NCBI GenBank assembly: GCA_029233965.1
Contig: JARGOP010000001.1
Coordinates: 62,001-126,000, forward strand
Length of the DNA: 64,000 nucleotides
Reading direction: 5' to 3'
Source of the DNA: Verrucomicrobiales bacterium
Lineage (GTDB): Bacteria > Verrucomicrobiota > Verrucomicrobiia > Verrucomicrobiales > DEV007
Shown one piece after another: positions 50,885-59,061 of this stretch. Positions within the stretch are counted from its first letter, which is position 1; each line of letters starts with the position of its first letter. The notes below the pieces were generated by a model. That model saw only the letters and a program-made list of their open reading frames with translations. It ran no database searches and was not told the origin of the DNA. The translations under genes and the position numbers were made by a program.

Positions 50885-51757
50885 TCAGGGAGCGTCATCA
50901 ATCCAGCGTTCTCCGATCTGCCCGTAGCTGTCGATGCGCCGATCGCGGAAGAAGGGCCAGATCCGGCGAAACTCCTCCAGCTTTTCGAGATCGATCTCAG
51001 CGGTGAGAATCGCTTCCTCATTCTCCGGGGCCCGCCCCACGACTTCGCCGTAGGGATTCGCGACAAAAGACTGACCCCAGAATTCTGTTTCCCCCTCGGT
51101 TCCGATGCGGTTCGCGGCTGCGATGTAGCAACCGTTCGCGACGGCATGACCGCGTTGCACGGTTTCCCAGGCTGTGTGCTGCGCGGCTCCCAGAGTCGGC
51201 TTTTCTTCGGGGAGCCAGCCGATCGCGGTGGGGTAAAAAATGACATTCGCTCCCTGCATTGCCGTGAGGCGTGCCGCTTCGGGATACCACTGATCCCAGC
51301 AGATGAGCACCCCGATTTTTCCGAAGGCGGTGTCCCAGGCCCGGTAGCCGAGATCGCCGGGGGTGAAGTAGAATTTTTCATGGAATCCGGGATCTTCCGG
51401 GATGTGCATTTTGCGATACTTCCCGAGAAAGGTGCCGTCCGCATCAATCACGGCCGCCGTGTTGTGATAGAGCCCTGTTGCCCGCTTCTCAAAGAGCGGC
51501 AGGACGAGAACGATTCCCAACTCCTTCGCGATGGAGGCAAAACGATCCGTCGTCGCACCGGGGATGGATTCCGCGAGAGAGAAGTGCGCGGGATCTTCGG
51601 TGCGGCAGAAATAGAGCGTCGAAACCATCTCCTGCAGACAGATCACGTTCGCGCCCGCGCCGGCCGCCTCGCGGACCTGCCGCTCTGCGAGATCGAGATT
51701 CGAGGCGACGAATTCGCCCGCCGCGAACTGAGTCAGACCAATGGTGAAAGATTTCAT
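50885..51757 (-). CDS. aguB: N-carbamoylputrescine amidase (carbon-nitrogen hydrolase)
   Basis: VICLQEMVSTLYFCRTEDPAHF; KYRKMHIPEDPGFHEKFYFTPGD; GVLICWDQWYPEAARL. Confidence 0.93.
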   Translation of the reverse strand: MKSFTIGLTQFAAGEFVASNLDLAERQVREAAGAGANVICLQEMVSTLYFCRTEDPAHFSLAESIPGATTDRFASIAKELGIVLVLPLFEKRATGLYHNTAAVIDADGTFLGKYRKMHIPEDPGFHEKFYFTPGDLGYRAWDTAFGKIGVLICWDQWYPEAARLTAMQGANVIFYPTAIGWLPEEKPTLGAAQHTAWETVQRGHAVANGCYIAAANRIGTEGETEFWGQSFVANPYGEVVGRAPENEEAILTAEIDLEKLEEFRRIWPFFRDRRIDSYGQIGERWIDDAP

Positions 51758-51771
51758 GTGAGGGGCTGAAA

Positions 51772-53202
51772 TTGGTCTCTGGCGCGAAAAATCGCAAGAG
51801 AAAGGACGCTGCCGGTGCCATGTTTGAAGGGATGGTTTTTCACCGGATCATTTTCTGCCTCTGCTCCTTGATCGCGACACTTTCTGTCGCCGATGAAGAG
51901 TTGAGCGGTGGAGCGACGACCGTGTTTCAGGACGGACAAAACGCCTTCTCCCTCCCTCTTGCCAACATTTCCCGCGAGAACCGGCGCGCCCATGTCATCG
52001 GGAATTCTTTTTTCAACAAAAACTGGGTCATCGCTCCTGCTTCGACGACAGCCCGCGACGGTCTTGGTCCGCTCTTCAATGCCCGGTCCTGCTCAGAGTG
52101 CCACCTGAGAGACGGGCGCGGAGCGCCTCCGCAGGGTGACGAGCCGCCCGTGGGACTGCTTTTCCGATTGAGCGTTCCCGGGACGGGAGCCCACGGCGCC
52201 CCTTTGCCGCATCCTGATTTCGGACACCAGCTCGGCGTCCGGGCGATCCCGGGGCTCGAGCCGGAAGGACGGGTGAAAATCCGCTATGAGGAAATCCCGG
52301 GAACGTTTGCCGATGGCACTCCCTATTCTCTGCGAAGGCCCACTTATGAAATTCTCACAGGAGCATCATCGCTGCCATCAGGGGAGGACATTCTCATCAG
52401 TCCCCGTGTCGCGCTGCCGGTTTTCGGTCTCGGACTGCTGGAGGCGGTGCCTGAGGAATCCATCCTCGCTCTTGCTGATCCTCAAGACCTCGATGGGGAC
52501 GGGATTTCCGGTCGTCCGAACCGCGTCTGGAACGCGGAGTCCGGAAGCGTCGAGCTCGGGCGCTTCGGCTGGAAGGCGAACCAACCGGATCTGAGACAAC
52601 AAACCGCGAGCGCTTTTCATGGCGACATCGGAATCACCTCGTCGATCCATCCGGAGCAGGCCCTCACGGCGCGTCAATGGGCAGCCCTCAGCGGGGTTTA
52701 TCTCGACCCGGAGCCCGAACTCGACGAAAAGACGCTCGACCGTGTCGTCGTCTATCAACAGACGCTCGCCCCTCCGGGGAGAAGAATGATCGATGACCCG
52801 AAGGTGATTCAGGGAAAGGCGCTTTTCGCGAAGGCCAACTGCACGGCCTGTCATCTTCCGGAGATGAAAACCGGCGCGGAGGTATCCGGCATTCCTGAAC
52901 TCGCCAATCAAACGATCCGGGCCTACACCGATCTACTGCTGCATGACATGGGGCCGGAACTCGCCGACGGACGTCCTGATTTTGAAGCCAGCGGCAGCGA
53001 GTGGAGAACTCCGCCGCTGTGGGGCATCGGCCTCACCGAAGCGGTCAACGGGCATACTTTCTTCCTCCATGACGGTCGGGCCCGGAACCTCGAGGAGGCG
53101 ATCCTCTGGCACGGAGGCGAAGCGGAAGCGGCACGGGAGATTTACCGGAGCTTCAGCGCGGAAGAGCGGGCCGCAGTCCTCGCGTTTCTCGAGTCGCTGT
53201 GA
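51772..53202 (+). CDS. Di-heme thiol oxidoreductase-like protein (DUF1111 type)
   Basis: GPLFNARSCSECHLRDGRG and NCTACHLPEM heme sites, FFLHDGRARNLEEAILWHGGEAE. Confidence 0.92.
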   Translation: MVSGAKNRKRKDAAGAMFEGMVFHRIIFCLCSLIATLSVADEELSGGATTVFQDGQNAFSLPLANISRENRRAHVIGNSFFNKNWVIAPASTTARDGLGPLFNARSCSECHLRDGRGAPPQGDEPPVGLLFRLSVPGTGAHGAPLPHPDFGHQLGVRAIPGLEPEGRVKIRYEEIPGTFADGTPYSLRRPTYEILTGASSLPSGEDILISPRVALPVFGLGLLEAVPEESILALADPQDLDGDGISGRPNRVWNAESGSVELGRFGWKANQPDLRQQTASAFHGDIGITSSIHPEQALTARQWAALSGVYLDPEPELDEKTLDRVVVYQQTLAPPGRRMIDDPKVIQGKALFAKANCTACHLPEMKTGAEVSGIPELANQTIRAYTDLLLHDMGPELADGRPDFEASGSEWRTPPLWGIGLTEAVNGHTFFLHDGRARNLEEAILWHGGEAEAAREIYRSFSAEERAAVLAFLESL

Positions 53203-53253
53203 CGGGTGCTGCCTGAGGGCCGGGATCGAACCTTCAACACTGGCCCTTCGCCG

Positions 53254-53289
53254 TTGAAATTTGGACGTTCCTAAGTTGGACGTTGAAAT
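53254..53289. repeat. Degenerate 7-bp periodic array (heptad array H1)
   Basis: ttgaaat ttggacg ttcctaag ttggacg ttgaaat. Confidence 0.5.
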
Positions 53290-53318
53290 CCCTCCTCCCT
53301 TCTGCCAACCTCTTTTTC

Positions 53319-53594
53319 ATGCAACGACGATGGATTGACCGGCTTTTACTGGATCGGGGAGACACGTTTCCCTCAGGTCTTGAAGCCGGATTCGGAGCGA
53401 GCGTGCTCGCCCGGGCAAAGCAATTCAAAGCTGCGTTGCTCCGTCATCGCCGGTGGCTCATGGTTTCTTCGCTCATTGCGCTGGCGCTCGCGGTTTTGAT
53501 TTCTGTCAGGATGGGAAATGAGGTGGAAGTCATCCCTCCACCGCTCGACGCCTTTCGCGCCCCGGCCTTTTCCGCTCCGCAACCGAATCTATGA
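53319..53594 (+). CDS. Small single-TM protein, candidate anti-sigma (CnrY-like by position)
   Basis: MQRRWIDRLLLDRGD... then WLMVSSLIALALAVLISV; immediately upstream of CnrX-like and ECF genes with overlapping ATGA. Confidence 0.55.
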   Translation: MQRRWIDRLLLDRGDTFPSGLEAGFGASVLARAKQFKAALLRHRRWLMVSSLIALALAVLISVRMGNEVEVIPPPLDAFRAPAFSAPQPNL

Positions 53595-54052
53595 AGCCGC
53601 TGAACTCACGCGCCTGGAGCATCGGAACGATTGTCGTCGCTGCGCTCGTCTCCTGGGGGGTTGCCAGGTATACGCTGAAGCACGGGCATTCCCATCCGCA
53701 CAGTGAAACCGGGAACGCCGACCTGCACCACTGGTTGCATGAGAATCTGGGGATCAGTGCGGAGCAGGAGGCTCTTCTCCTTCCCATTGAGTTGGCATTC
53801 GAGAAGGAGTCTGCGCAGTGTCAGGGGGAAATCGAAGCCGCCGGACTGGCCCTCGCGGAAGCGATCCGGAACGATCCCGAAGATTCCGGTGAAATCGAAG
53901 CCTCAAGACTGAGGCTTCACGCTGCCAAGGGTGAGTTGGAAGAACTCACCCTCCAACACTTTTTCGCGATGAAGAAGCATCTCAGTCCCGAGCAGGGCGA
54001 AAAGCTTCTTCAATGGACCCACGACAGTCTCCTCCATGGAAACCACCGCTGA
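53591..54052 (+). CDS. Periplasmic heavy-metal sensor, CnrX/Spy-like
   Basis: TM anchor, DLHHWLHENLGIS (HxxxH) and LQHFFAMKKHLSPEQ (HxxxM). Confidence 0.75.
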   Translation: MKPLNSRAWSIGTIVVAALVSWGVARYTLKHGHSHPHSETGNADLHHWLHENLGISAEQEALLLPIELAFEKESAQCQGEIEAAGLALAEAIRNDPEDSGEIEASRLRLHAAKGELEELTLQHFFAMKKHLSPEQGEKLLQWTHDSLLHGNHR

Positions 54053-54668
54053 TTCTTCCAACGACTGGCCGATCCCCTTCGCGCTGAGGTCCCGATCTGC
54101 TCCGATTTCTTTCGAATCCGGGGAGGATCTCGATCTCGCCGCCGCCGCCGACGGGGACGACGATGCCTTTGTCCGGCTTGTAGAACGCCATCAGGAGAAA
54201 GTCTTCCGCTTCTGCTGCCAGTGGCTCCCAAATGCGGAGGACGCCCGCGAGGCGACACAGGACACCTTTATCCGGGCCTACCTCGCGCTGGAACGATACC
54301 GGAGGGAGGGACGCTTCTCGACCTGGCTTTTTCAAATCGCCCTGAATCAGTGTCGTGACCGGCTCAAATCAAAAGCAGGATCACAAAGCAGGCATACAGA
54401 TTCACTGGTCAAAGGAGGAAAAAGCGATGACCTGATCTGTCCGGCTCCGGCTCCGGACGAGGCGGTCGCTTTGTCAGGTGATCAGGAGCGACTTGGAGAA
54501 GCGATCGAAAAGCTGCCTATGAAGCTGCGGGCCGTGGTCATCATTTGCGGGGTTGAAGGCATGAGTCAGGAAACCTGCGCCGAGATTTTGAATATTTCGG
54601 TCCGCGCGGTTGAGGGACGATTTTATCGGGCGAGGCGGCAGCTCGAAGCCTTCCTGCGGGAAGGGTAG
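54036..54668 (+). CDS. RNA polymerase ECF-type sigma factor
   Basis: FVRLVERHQEKVFRFCCQWLPNAEDAREATQDTFIRAYLALERY; sigma-70 region 4 AVVIICGVEGMSQETCAEILNISVRAVEGRFYRARRQL. Confidence 0.94.
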   Translation: METTADSSNDWPIPFALRSRSAPISFESGEDLDLAAAADGDDDAFVRLVERHQEKVFRFCCQWLPNAEDAREATQDTFIRAYLALERYRREGRFSTWLFQIALNQCRDRLKSKAGSQSRHTDSLVKGGKSDDLICPAPAPDEAVALSGDQERLGEAIEKLPMKLRAVVIICGVEGMSQETCAEILNISVRAVEGRFYRARRQLEAFLREG

Positions 54669-54774
54669 CGGGAGCCTGCGTCTTTGCTGACTTCGGCCGC
54701 GCTTCGGAAAGTATTACGTTCCGCCACTTTTTCCGTGGGGTCGGGAAAGGAATCTCGTTTCACGTCATGAACCG

Positions 54775-56964
54775 ATGGTTCTATTCATGCGTTTCCCTGT
54801 ATTTCTTCTCTACTTTTTCGCGGCCCTCCCCACCTTTGCTCAGGAAAGCCTCGTCCTCGACGACGCCGTCCCCTCGCCTGCTGATTCCGTCGAAGTCGAC
54901 ACCCTCGATGTTACTGTCTTTACCGCTGCCCCGCCCCCCGCGCAACGTCCGGCTCCGACGGGTGCCACCGGCGTTTCCGCTCCCACGGTGGCGACCTTCG
55001 ATTCTGAAATCGCCCCCGGAAAACCGGAGAACCTTCTCGGAGTCGCTCCCAGTGCTTCGGCCGGGCGCGCCAGTGGAATCGAATTGCTGGACCGTCCTTT
55101 TCTCCGTCGCGGCGAACTTCTCGAGGTCGTCCCCGGCCTCATCGTGACGCAGCACAGTGGCGGGGGCAAAGCGAACCAGTATTTCCTGCGGGGCTTCAAT
55201 CTCGATCATGGCACCGATTTCGCCATTTTTGTCGACAACATGCCGGTGAACAACCGGACCCATGGACACGGCCAGGGCTATGCGGACATCAATTTTCTCA
55301 TCCCGGAACTGGTCGAGGAACTGGAGTATGTCAAAGGCCCCTATTTTGCCCGCTTCGGGGATTTCAGCACCGCCGGTGCCGCGAGATTCCGACTCTATCG
55401 CGAGCTGCCGGAGGCGATCGCCTCCTTTTCAATCGGGTCGAACAACTTTTACCGCGGGTTGCTCGCGGACTCCGCGCAGGCGGGGAACGGCGTCGCGACC
55501 TATGCCTTTGAATACAACTACTACGACGGTCCCTGGGTCATGCCCGACGAACTGAACCGCTGGAACGGATTCGTCCGCTATGTCCTCGGGCACGACGAGG
55601 ATTACACCTCCTTCACTGTAATGGGCTTCGACTCGTCGTGGAATGCGACCGATCAGGTGCCGCAGCGACTCATCAACAACGGCACGATTGATCGCCTCGG
55701 CTTTGTCGACCCGACGGTGGGAGGAGAATCCTACCGCTACAGCGCCTCGATGGATTTTCGTCGCACCCGCGACAGCGGAGTCACCGTGGGTTCGGTCTAC
55801 GCGGGCACCTACGAACTGGATCTTTTCTCCAACTTCACGCTTTTTCTCAACGATCCGGTGAACGGCGATCAGTTCAATCAGTTCGACAATCGCTGGTTCG
55901 CCGGGGCCACCCTCGATCACACCTTTGATTCGCTGAACTGGTTTGACCGCGATTCGACTCTCGCCGTCGGGGTGCAGACTCATCACGACTGGATTCAGGG
56001 CATCGGCCTGCACCAAACCCGCAACCGCGAACGAGTTTCCACGGTGCGCGAGGACGATGTCTACGAGGCGAGCTTCGCCGCGCACGGCACCCTTGAAGTG
56101 CCCTGGAATGACTGGATCCGCACCCAGACGGGAATCCGTGGCGATCTCTATCATTTCGATGTCGATTCGCGGTCCAACCCGCTGAACTCGGGGCAGGAAT
56201 GGGACGGGATCGTCAGTCCCAAGGCCGGGATTGTTTTCGGCCCGTGGAATGAGACCGAGTTCTACCTGAACGGCGGGTTCGGATTCCACAGCAACGACGC
56301 CCGCGGCGTCACCATCTCGGTGGATCCGGTCACGGGCGCTCCGCTTGAGCAGATCCCCGGCCTTGTCCGAACACGTGGTTCGGAGTTCGGGGTGCGTAGT
56401 CAAATCGTTCCCGCACTGACCTCGACTGCAGCGCTCTGGTATATCCACAGCGACTCGGAACTCGTCTATGTCGGGGACGCGGGCAATATTGAGGCCGGCG
56501 GTGCAAGCGAACGCTACGGTTTCGAATGGTCAAATTACTGGCGTCCGGAGTCCTGGCTCATAATTGATACCGAACTTGCCATTACCGAAGGTCGCTTCCT
56601 CGATACCGGAGAGGAGATCGAAAACGCGGTTCCTGTCAGCTTCTCCGGTGGCATCACCGCAGGAGATGAGTTCGGTCCCTTCGCGAGTCTCCGTGCCCGC
56701 TATTTCTCCCCCCGCCCTCTCAACGGTGACGGGAGTGTGAAGTCGCAGGATTCCTTCCAGCTGAATTCGCGATTCGGCTATCGAACCCGCTCGAATCTGG
56801 AGATCGCGCTGGAAGTCATCAATCTCCTCGATGCCGAGGATAACGATATCGAGTATTTCTACGAGTCGAGGCTCCCCGGCGAACCCCTTGCCGGAATCGA
56901 AGACCGGCACGTGCATCCCTACGAGCCGAGACAGGTACGGCTCAGCGTCACGAAGCGGTGGTAG
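54775..56964 (+). CDS. TonB-dependent receptor
   Basis: RGELLEVVPGLIVTQHSGGGKANQYFLRGFNLDHGTDFAIFVDNMPVN plug; C-terminal beta-barrel ending QVRLSVTKRW. Confidence 0.93.
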   Translation: MVLFMRFPVFLLYFFAALPTFAQESLVLDDAVPSPADSVEVDTLDVTVFTAAPPPAQRPAPTGATGVSAPTVATFDSEIAPGKPENLLGVAPSASAGRASGIELLDRPFLRRGELLEVVPGLIVTQHSGGGKANQYFLRGFNLDHGTDFAIFVDNMPVNNRTHGHGQGYADINFLIPELVEELEYVKGPYFARFGDFSTAGAARFRLYRELPEAIASFSIGSNNFYRGLLADSAQAGNGVATYAFEYNYYDGPWVMPDELNRWNGFVRYVLGHDEDYTSFTVMGFDSSWNATDQVPQRLINNGTIDRLGFVDPTVGGESYRYSASMDFRRTRDSGVTVGSVYAGTYELDLFSNFTLFLNDPVNGDQFNQFDNRWFAGATLDHTFDSLNWFDRDSTLAVGVQTHHDWIQGIGLHQTRNRERVSTVREDDVYEASFAAHGTLEVPWNDWIRTQTGIRGDLYHFDVDSRSNPLNSGQEWDGIVSPKAGIVFGPWNETEFYLNGGFGFHSNDARGVTISVDPVTGAPLEQIPGLVRTRGSEFGVRSQIVPALTSTAALWYIHSDSELVYVGDAGNIEAGGASERYGFEWSNYWRPESWLIIDTELAITEGRFLDTGEEIENAVPVSFSGGITAGDEFGPFASLRARYFSPRPLNGDGSVKSQDSFQLNSRFGYRTRSNLEIALEVINLLDAEDNDIEYFYESRLPGEPLAGIEDRHVHPYEPRQVRLSVTKRW

Positions 56965-57056
56965 CCTTTGCCGTGAAACTGGTGACAGTTTCGGAGGGTG
57001 AGGAAAATCGGATCATCTGAGCGAACTCGATGGAAGAGTTGAAATAGGTTCAATTC

Positions 57057-57560
57057 GTGATGACCTTTCCCCGGGAGAGGAACTTCATCACGATGGGCTT
57101 GCAAGACAATCAGAAAGGTGAGGTGAAAGACTCGAAAGTCGCCCGGGTCCGGGTCGGCTTTGACGGGAGGGTTCACAAATGGTTTCGCGGTCCCCTCGCG
57201 AAAGAGCGTTTCGAGAATGAGCGCCGCGTCCTGCAGTATCTCGAAGCGAAGGGCTGCGACTTCGTGCCGCGGGTCCTTTCGGACGAACCGGAAGAACTCT
57301 ATCTCGTGACGAGCAATTGCGGGAGCCGACCTTCCCGCTTGAGCAGGGGAAAGGCGCAGGAGCTTTTCGACTCCCTGGAGAAGTTCGGAGTCCGGCACAA
57401 TGACCAGGCGGATCGCAACATCACCTATGATTCGCACCGGGGTTTTTTTTGCGTGATTGATTTTGAGTTTGCGACCATTCTCGAGACCGGAGAGGGTCTC
57501 GAAATCGAAGATGCCGACAAAGAGCTGAAACGATTGAGGGCGGCGGGAGAGCCCTATTGA
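57057..57560 (+). CDS. Small protein-kinase-like protein
   Basis: HKWFRGPLAKERFENERRVLQYL; GVRHNDQADRNITYD; FFCVIDFEFA (HxDxxxxN and DFE). Confidence 0.75.
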   Translation: MMTFPRERNFITMGLQDNQKGEVKDSKVARVRVGFDGRVHKWFRGPLAKERFENERRVLQYLEAKGCDFVPRVLSDEPEELYLVTSNCGSRPSRLSRGKAQELFDSLEKFGVRHNDQADRNITYDSHRGFFCVIDFEFATILETGEGLEIEDADKELKRLRAAGEPY

Positions 57561-58444
57561 AATCCATCTCCCCTACTATTCCCATGGCAGAACGAGGTGA
57601 AACGAACGACAGCGGAGCCGAAGAAACTCCGGCGACCGGGGTTTCCTGGTCCGCCGTCACCGATGTCGGGCGATTCCGCAGGGAGAATGAAGATGCCTTC
57701 CTTGCGCTGGAGATGAATCACCGCGAGGTCATCCGGCTCGGGAAATACGGCGAGGCTTCCTTTGCGGATGGCGATTTCATCTTCGCGGTCAGCGACGGGA
57801 TGGGCGGGCACAACGCCGGCGAGTTCGCGAGCCGGATCGCGGTCGAGAAAATCACGGAACTCCTTCCGACCGCTTTTCGTCTTGAAGCCCAGGGATTGCA
57901 ACGTGGCGCCTCTGATCTCCTTGAACAGTTGATCCAGGAAATTCACACGGAGATCCAGGAGCTCGGACAGGCCTACGAGGAACTCGATGGGATGGGCGCG
58001 ACCCTGAGCCTCTGCTGGTTTTCCCCGGGGTGGATGCATTTTTGCCACGTCGGAGACAGCCGGGTCTACCTCCTTCCCGAGTCAGGAGGGATCAAACAGG
58101 TCACCGAGGATCACACCCACGTCGGCTGGCTTTTGCGAAACGGAAAGATCAGCGCGGCGCAGGCAAGGGTTCATCCCGCAAGGAATCAGCTGAGTCAGGC
58201 GCTCAGTGCGAATCCGCGAACGATCGCCCCCCAGCTCGGCGCGGTCGGATGCGACCCCGGAGATCGGATTGTGATCTGTTCTGACGGACTCTACGAAGGC
58301 CTTTCCGACAACAATGTGGAGTATTTTGTGCGGACCGGGGGGAAGGTCGAGGACGGCTTAACCGCTGCGGAAACCCTCGTGAAAACGAGCGTGCAGAATT
58401 CGGGGAAGGACAACACCACGGCGGTGGTGGTTGAGGTGGTGTGA
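57557..58444 (+). CDS. PP2C-family serine/threonine protein phosphatase
   Basis: DVGRFRRENEDAF; AVSDGMGGHNAGEFAS; VGDSRVYLL; ICSDGLYEGL; GKDNTTAVVVEV. Confidence 0.93.
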   Translation: MKSISPTIPMAERGETNDSGAEETPATGVSWSAVTDVGRFRRENEDAFLALEMNHREVIRLGKYGEASFADGDFIFAVSDGMGGHNAGEFASRIAVEKITELLPTAFRLEAQGLQRGASDLLEQLIQEIHTEIQELGQAYEELDGMGATLSLCWFSPGWMHFCHVGDSRVYLLPESGGIKQVTEDHTHVGWLLRNGKISAAQARVHPARNQLSQALSANPRTIAPQLGAVGCDPGDRIVICSDGLYEGLSDNNVEYFVRTGGKVEDGLTAAETLVKTSVQNSGKDNTTAVVVEVV

Positions 58445-58462
58445 GGGAGGTGGGGCTCCGAG

Positions 58463-58483
58463 CGTTCAACGTCCAAGGTTGAG
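58463..58483. repeat. Heptad array H2
   Basis: cgttcaa cgtccaa ggttgag. Confidence 0.4.
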
Positions 58484-58487
58484 CGCC

Positions 58488-58507
58488 CGAAACTCTCACG
58501 AGTTTCG
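58488..58507. repeat. GTAG-type REP-like hairpin core (copy A)
   Basis: cgaaactc-tcac-gagtttcg. Confidence 0.75.
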
Positions 58508-58530
58508 CGACGGAGAGGACGAACGATGTA

Positions 58531-58564
58531 GGTGTAGCGAAACTCGTGAGAGTTTCGCTACACC
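58531..58564. repeat. GTAG-type REP-like hairpin (copy B), perfect 15-bp arms
   Basis: ggtgtagcgaaactc-gtga-gagtttcgctacacc; overlaps the methyltransferase stop codon. Confidence 0.85.
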
Positions 58565-58936
58565 TGTCCCAGGCTCGCTAAGACTTCCAGCACTTCGCTG
58601 ATCTGCTCTTCGCGCTTTACTGATTGGCGGCCGAAGGCGGTGGAGAGGGCTTCGGGATCTGGGCCGGTTTCGGGGAGGAGGGTTCGGATCGCGGTGACTT
58701 GATCGGGCAAACGATCGGGCCAGGTGAGTTTCTTTGCCTTGGTTGCGGCCTTCTTTTTCGCGGCGGGCAGGGCGAGCTCGGATTGAGTCGAGGTCGCGTC
58801 GTTCGCATCACCGTCGGGATTCTGGAAATCGGGGCGGAGCCAGCGGATCCGGCCGGCCTTCTCCTCGGCGGCGCGTTCGTGATTGAGAGCGACGAGGCGT
58901 TCGAGGAGTTCGTTTTCCCAGGCGTCCTGATCGAGC

Positions 58937-58960
58937 GTAGCGAAAGTGGTGACACTCTCG
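58937..58960. repeat. GTAG-type REP-like hairpin (copy C), inside coding sequence
   Basis: gtag-cgaaagtg-gtga-cactctcg (one stem mismatch). Confidence 0.55.
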
Positions 58961-58987
58961 GCGTTGGCCTCTGAGGCGGCATCGGGT

Positions 58988-59011
58988 GTAGCGGAAGCGG
59001 CCACGCTTCCG
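58988..59011. repeat. GTAG-type REP-like hairpin (copy D), inside coding sequence
   Basis: gtag-cggaagcg-gcca-cgcttccg, preceded by ggt as in copy B. Confidence 0.7.
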
Positions 59012-59037
59012 ACAAGCGGGCTCGCGGGTTCGGCGGT

Positions 59038-59061
59038 CGGAACGGTGGCCCGTTCCGCTAC
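59038..59061. repeat. GTAG-type REP-like hairpin (copy E, inverted), inside coding sequence
   Basis: cggaacgg-tggc-ccgttccg-ctac. Confidence 0.7.

Noticed and set aside
50573-51769. 398-aa ORF antisense to the agmatine deiminase and amidase genes
   Set aside because: Shadow ORF; composition mirrors the codon structure of the opposite strand.
58441-58560. Possible CRISPR array because of closely spaced palindromes
   Set aside because: Only two palindromes in opposite orientation, no regular spacers, and no cas genes in the window.
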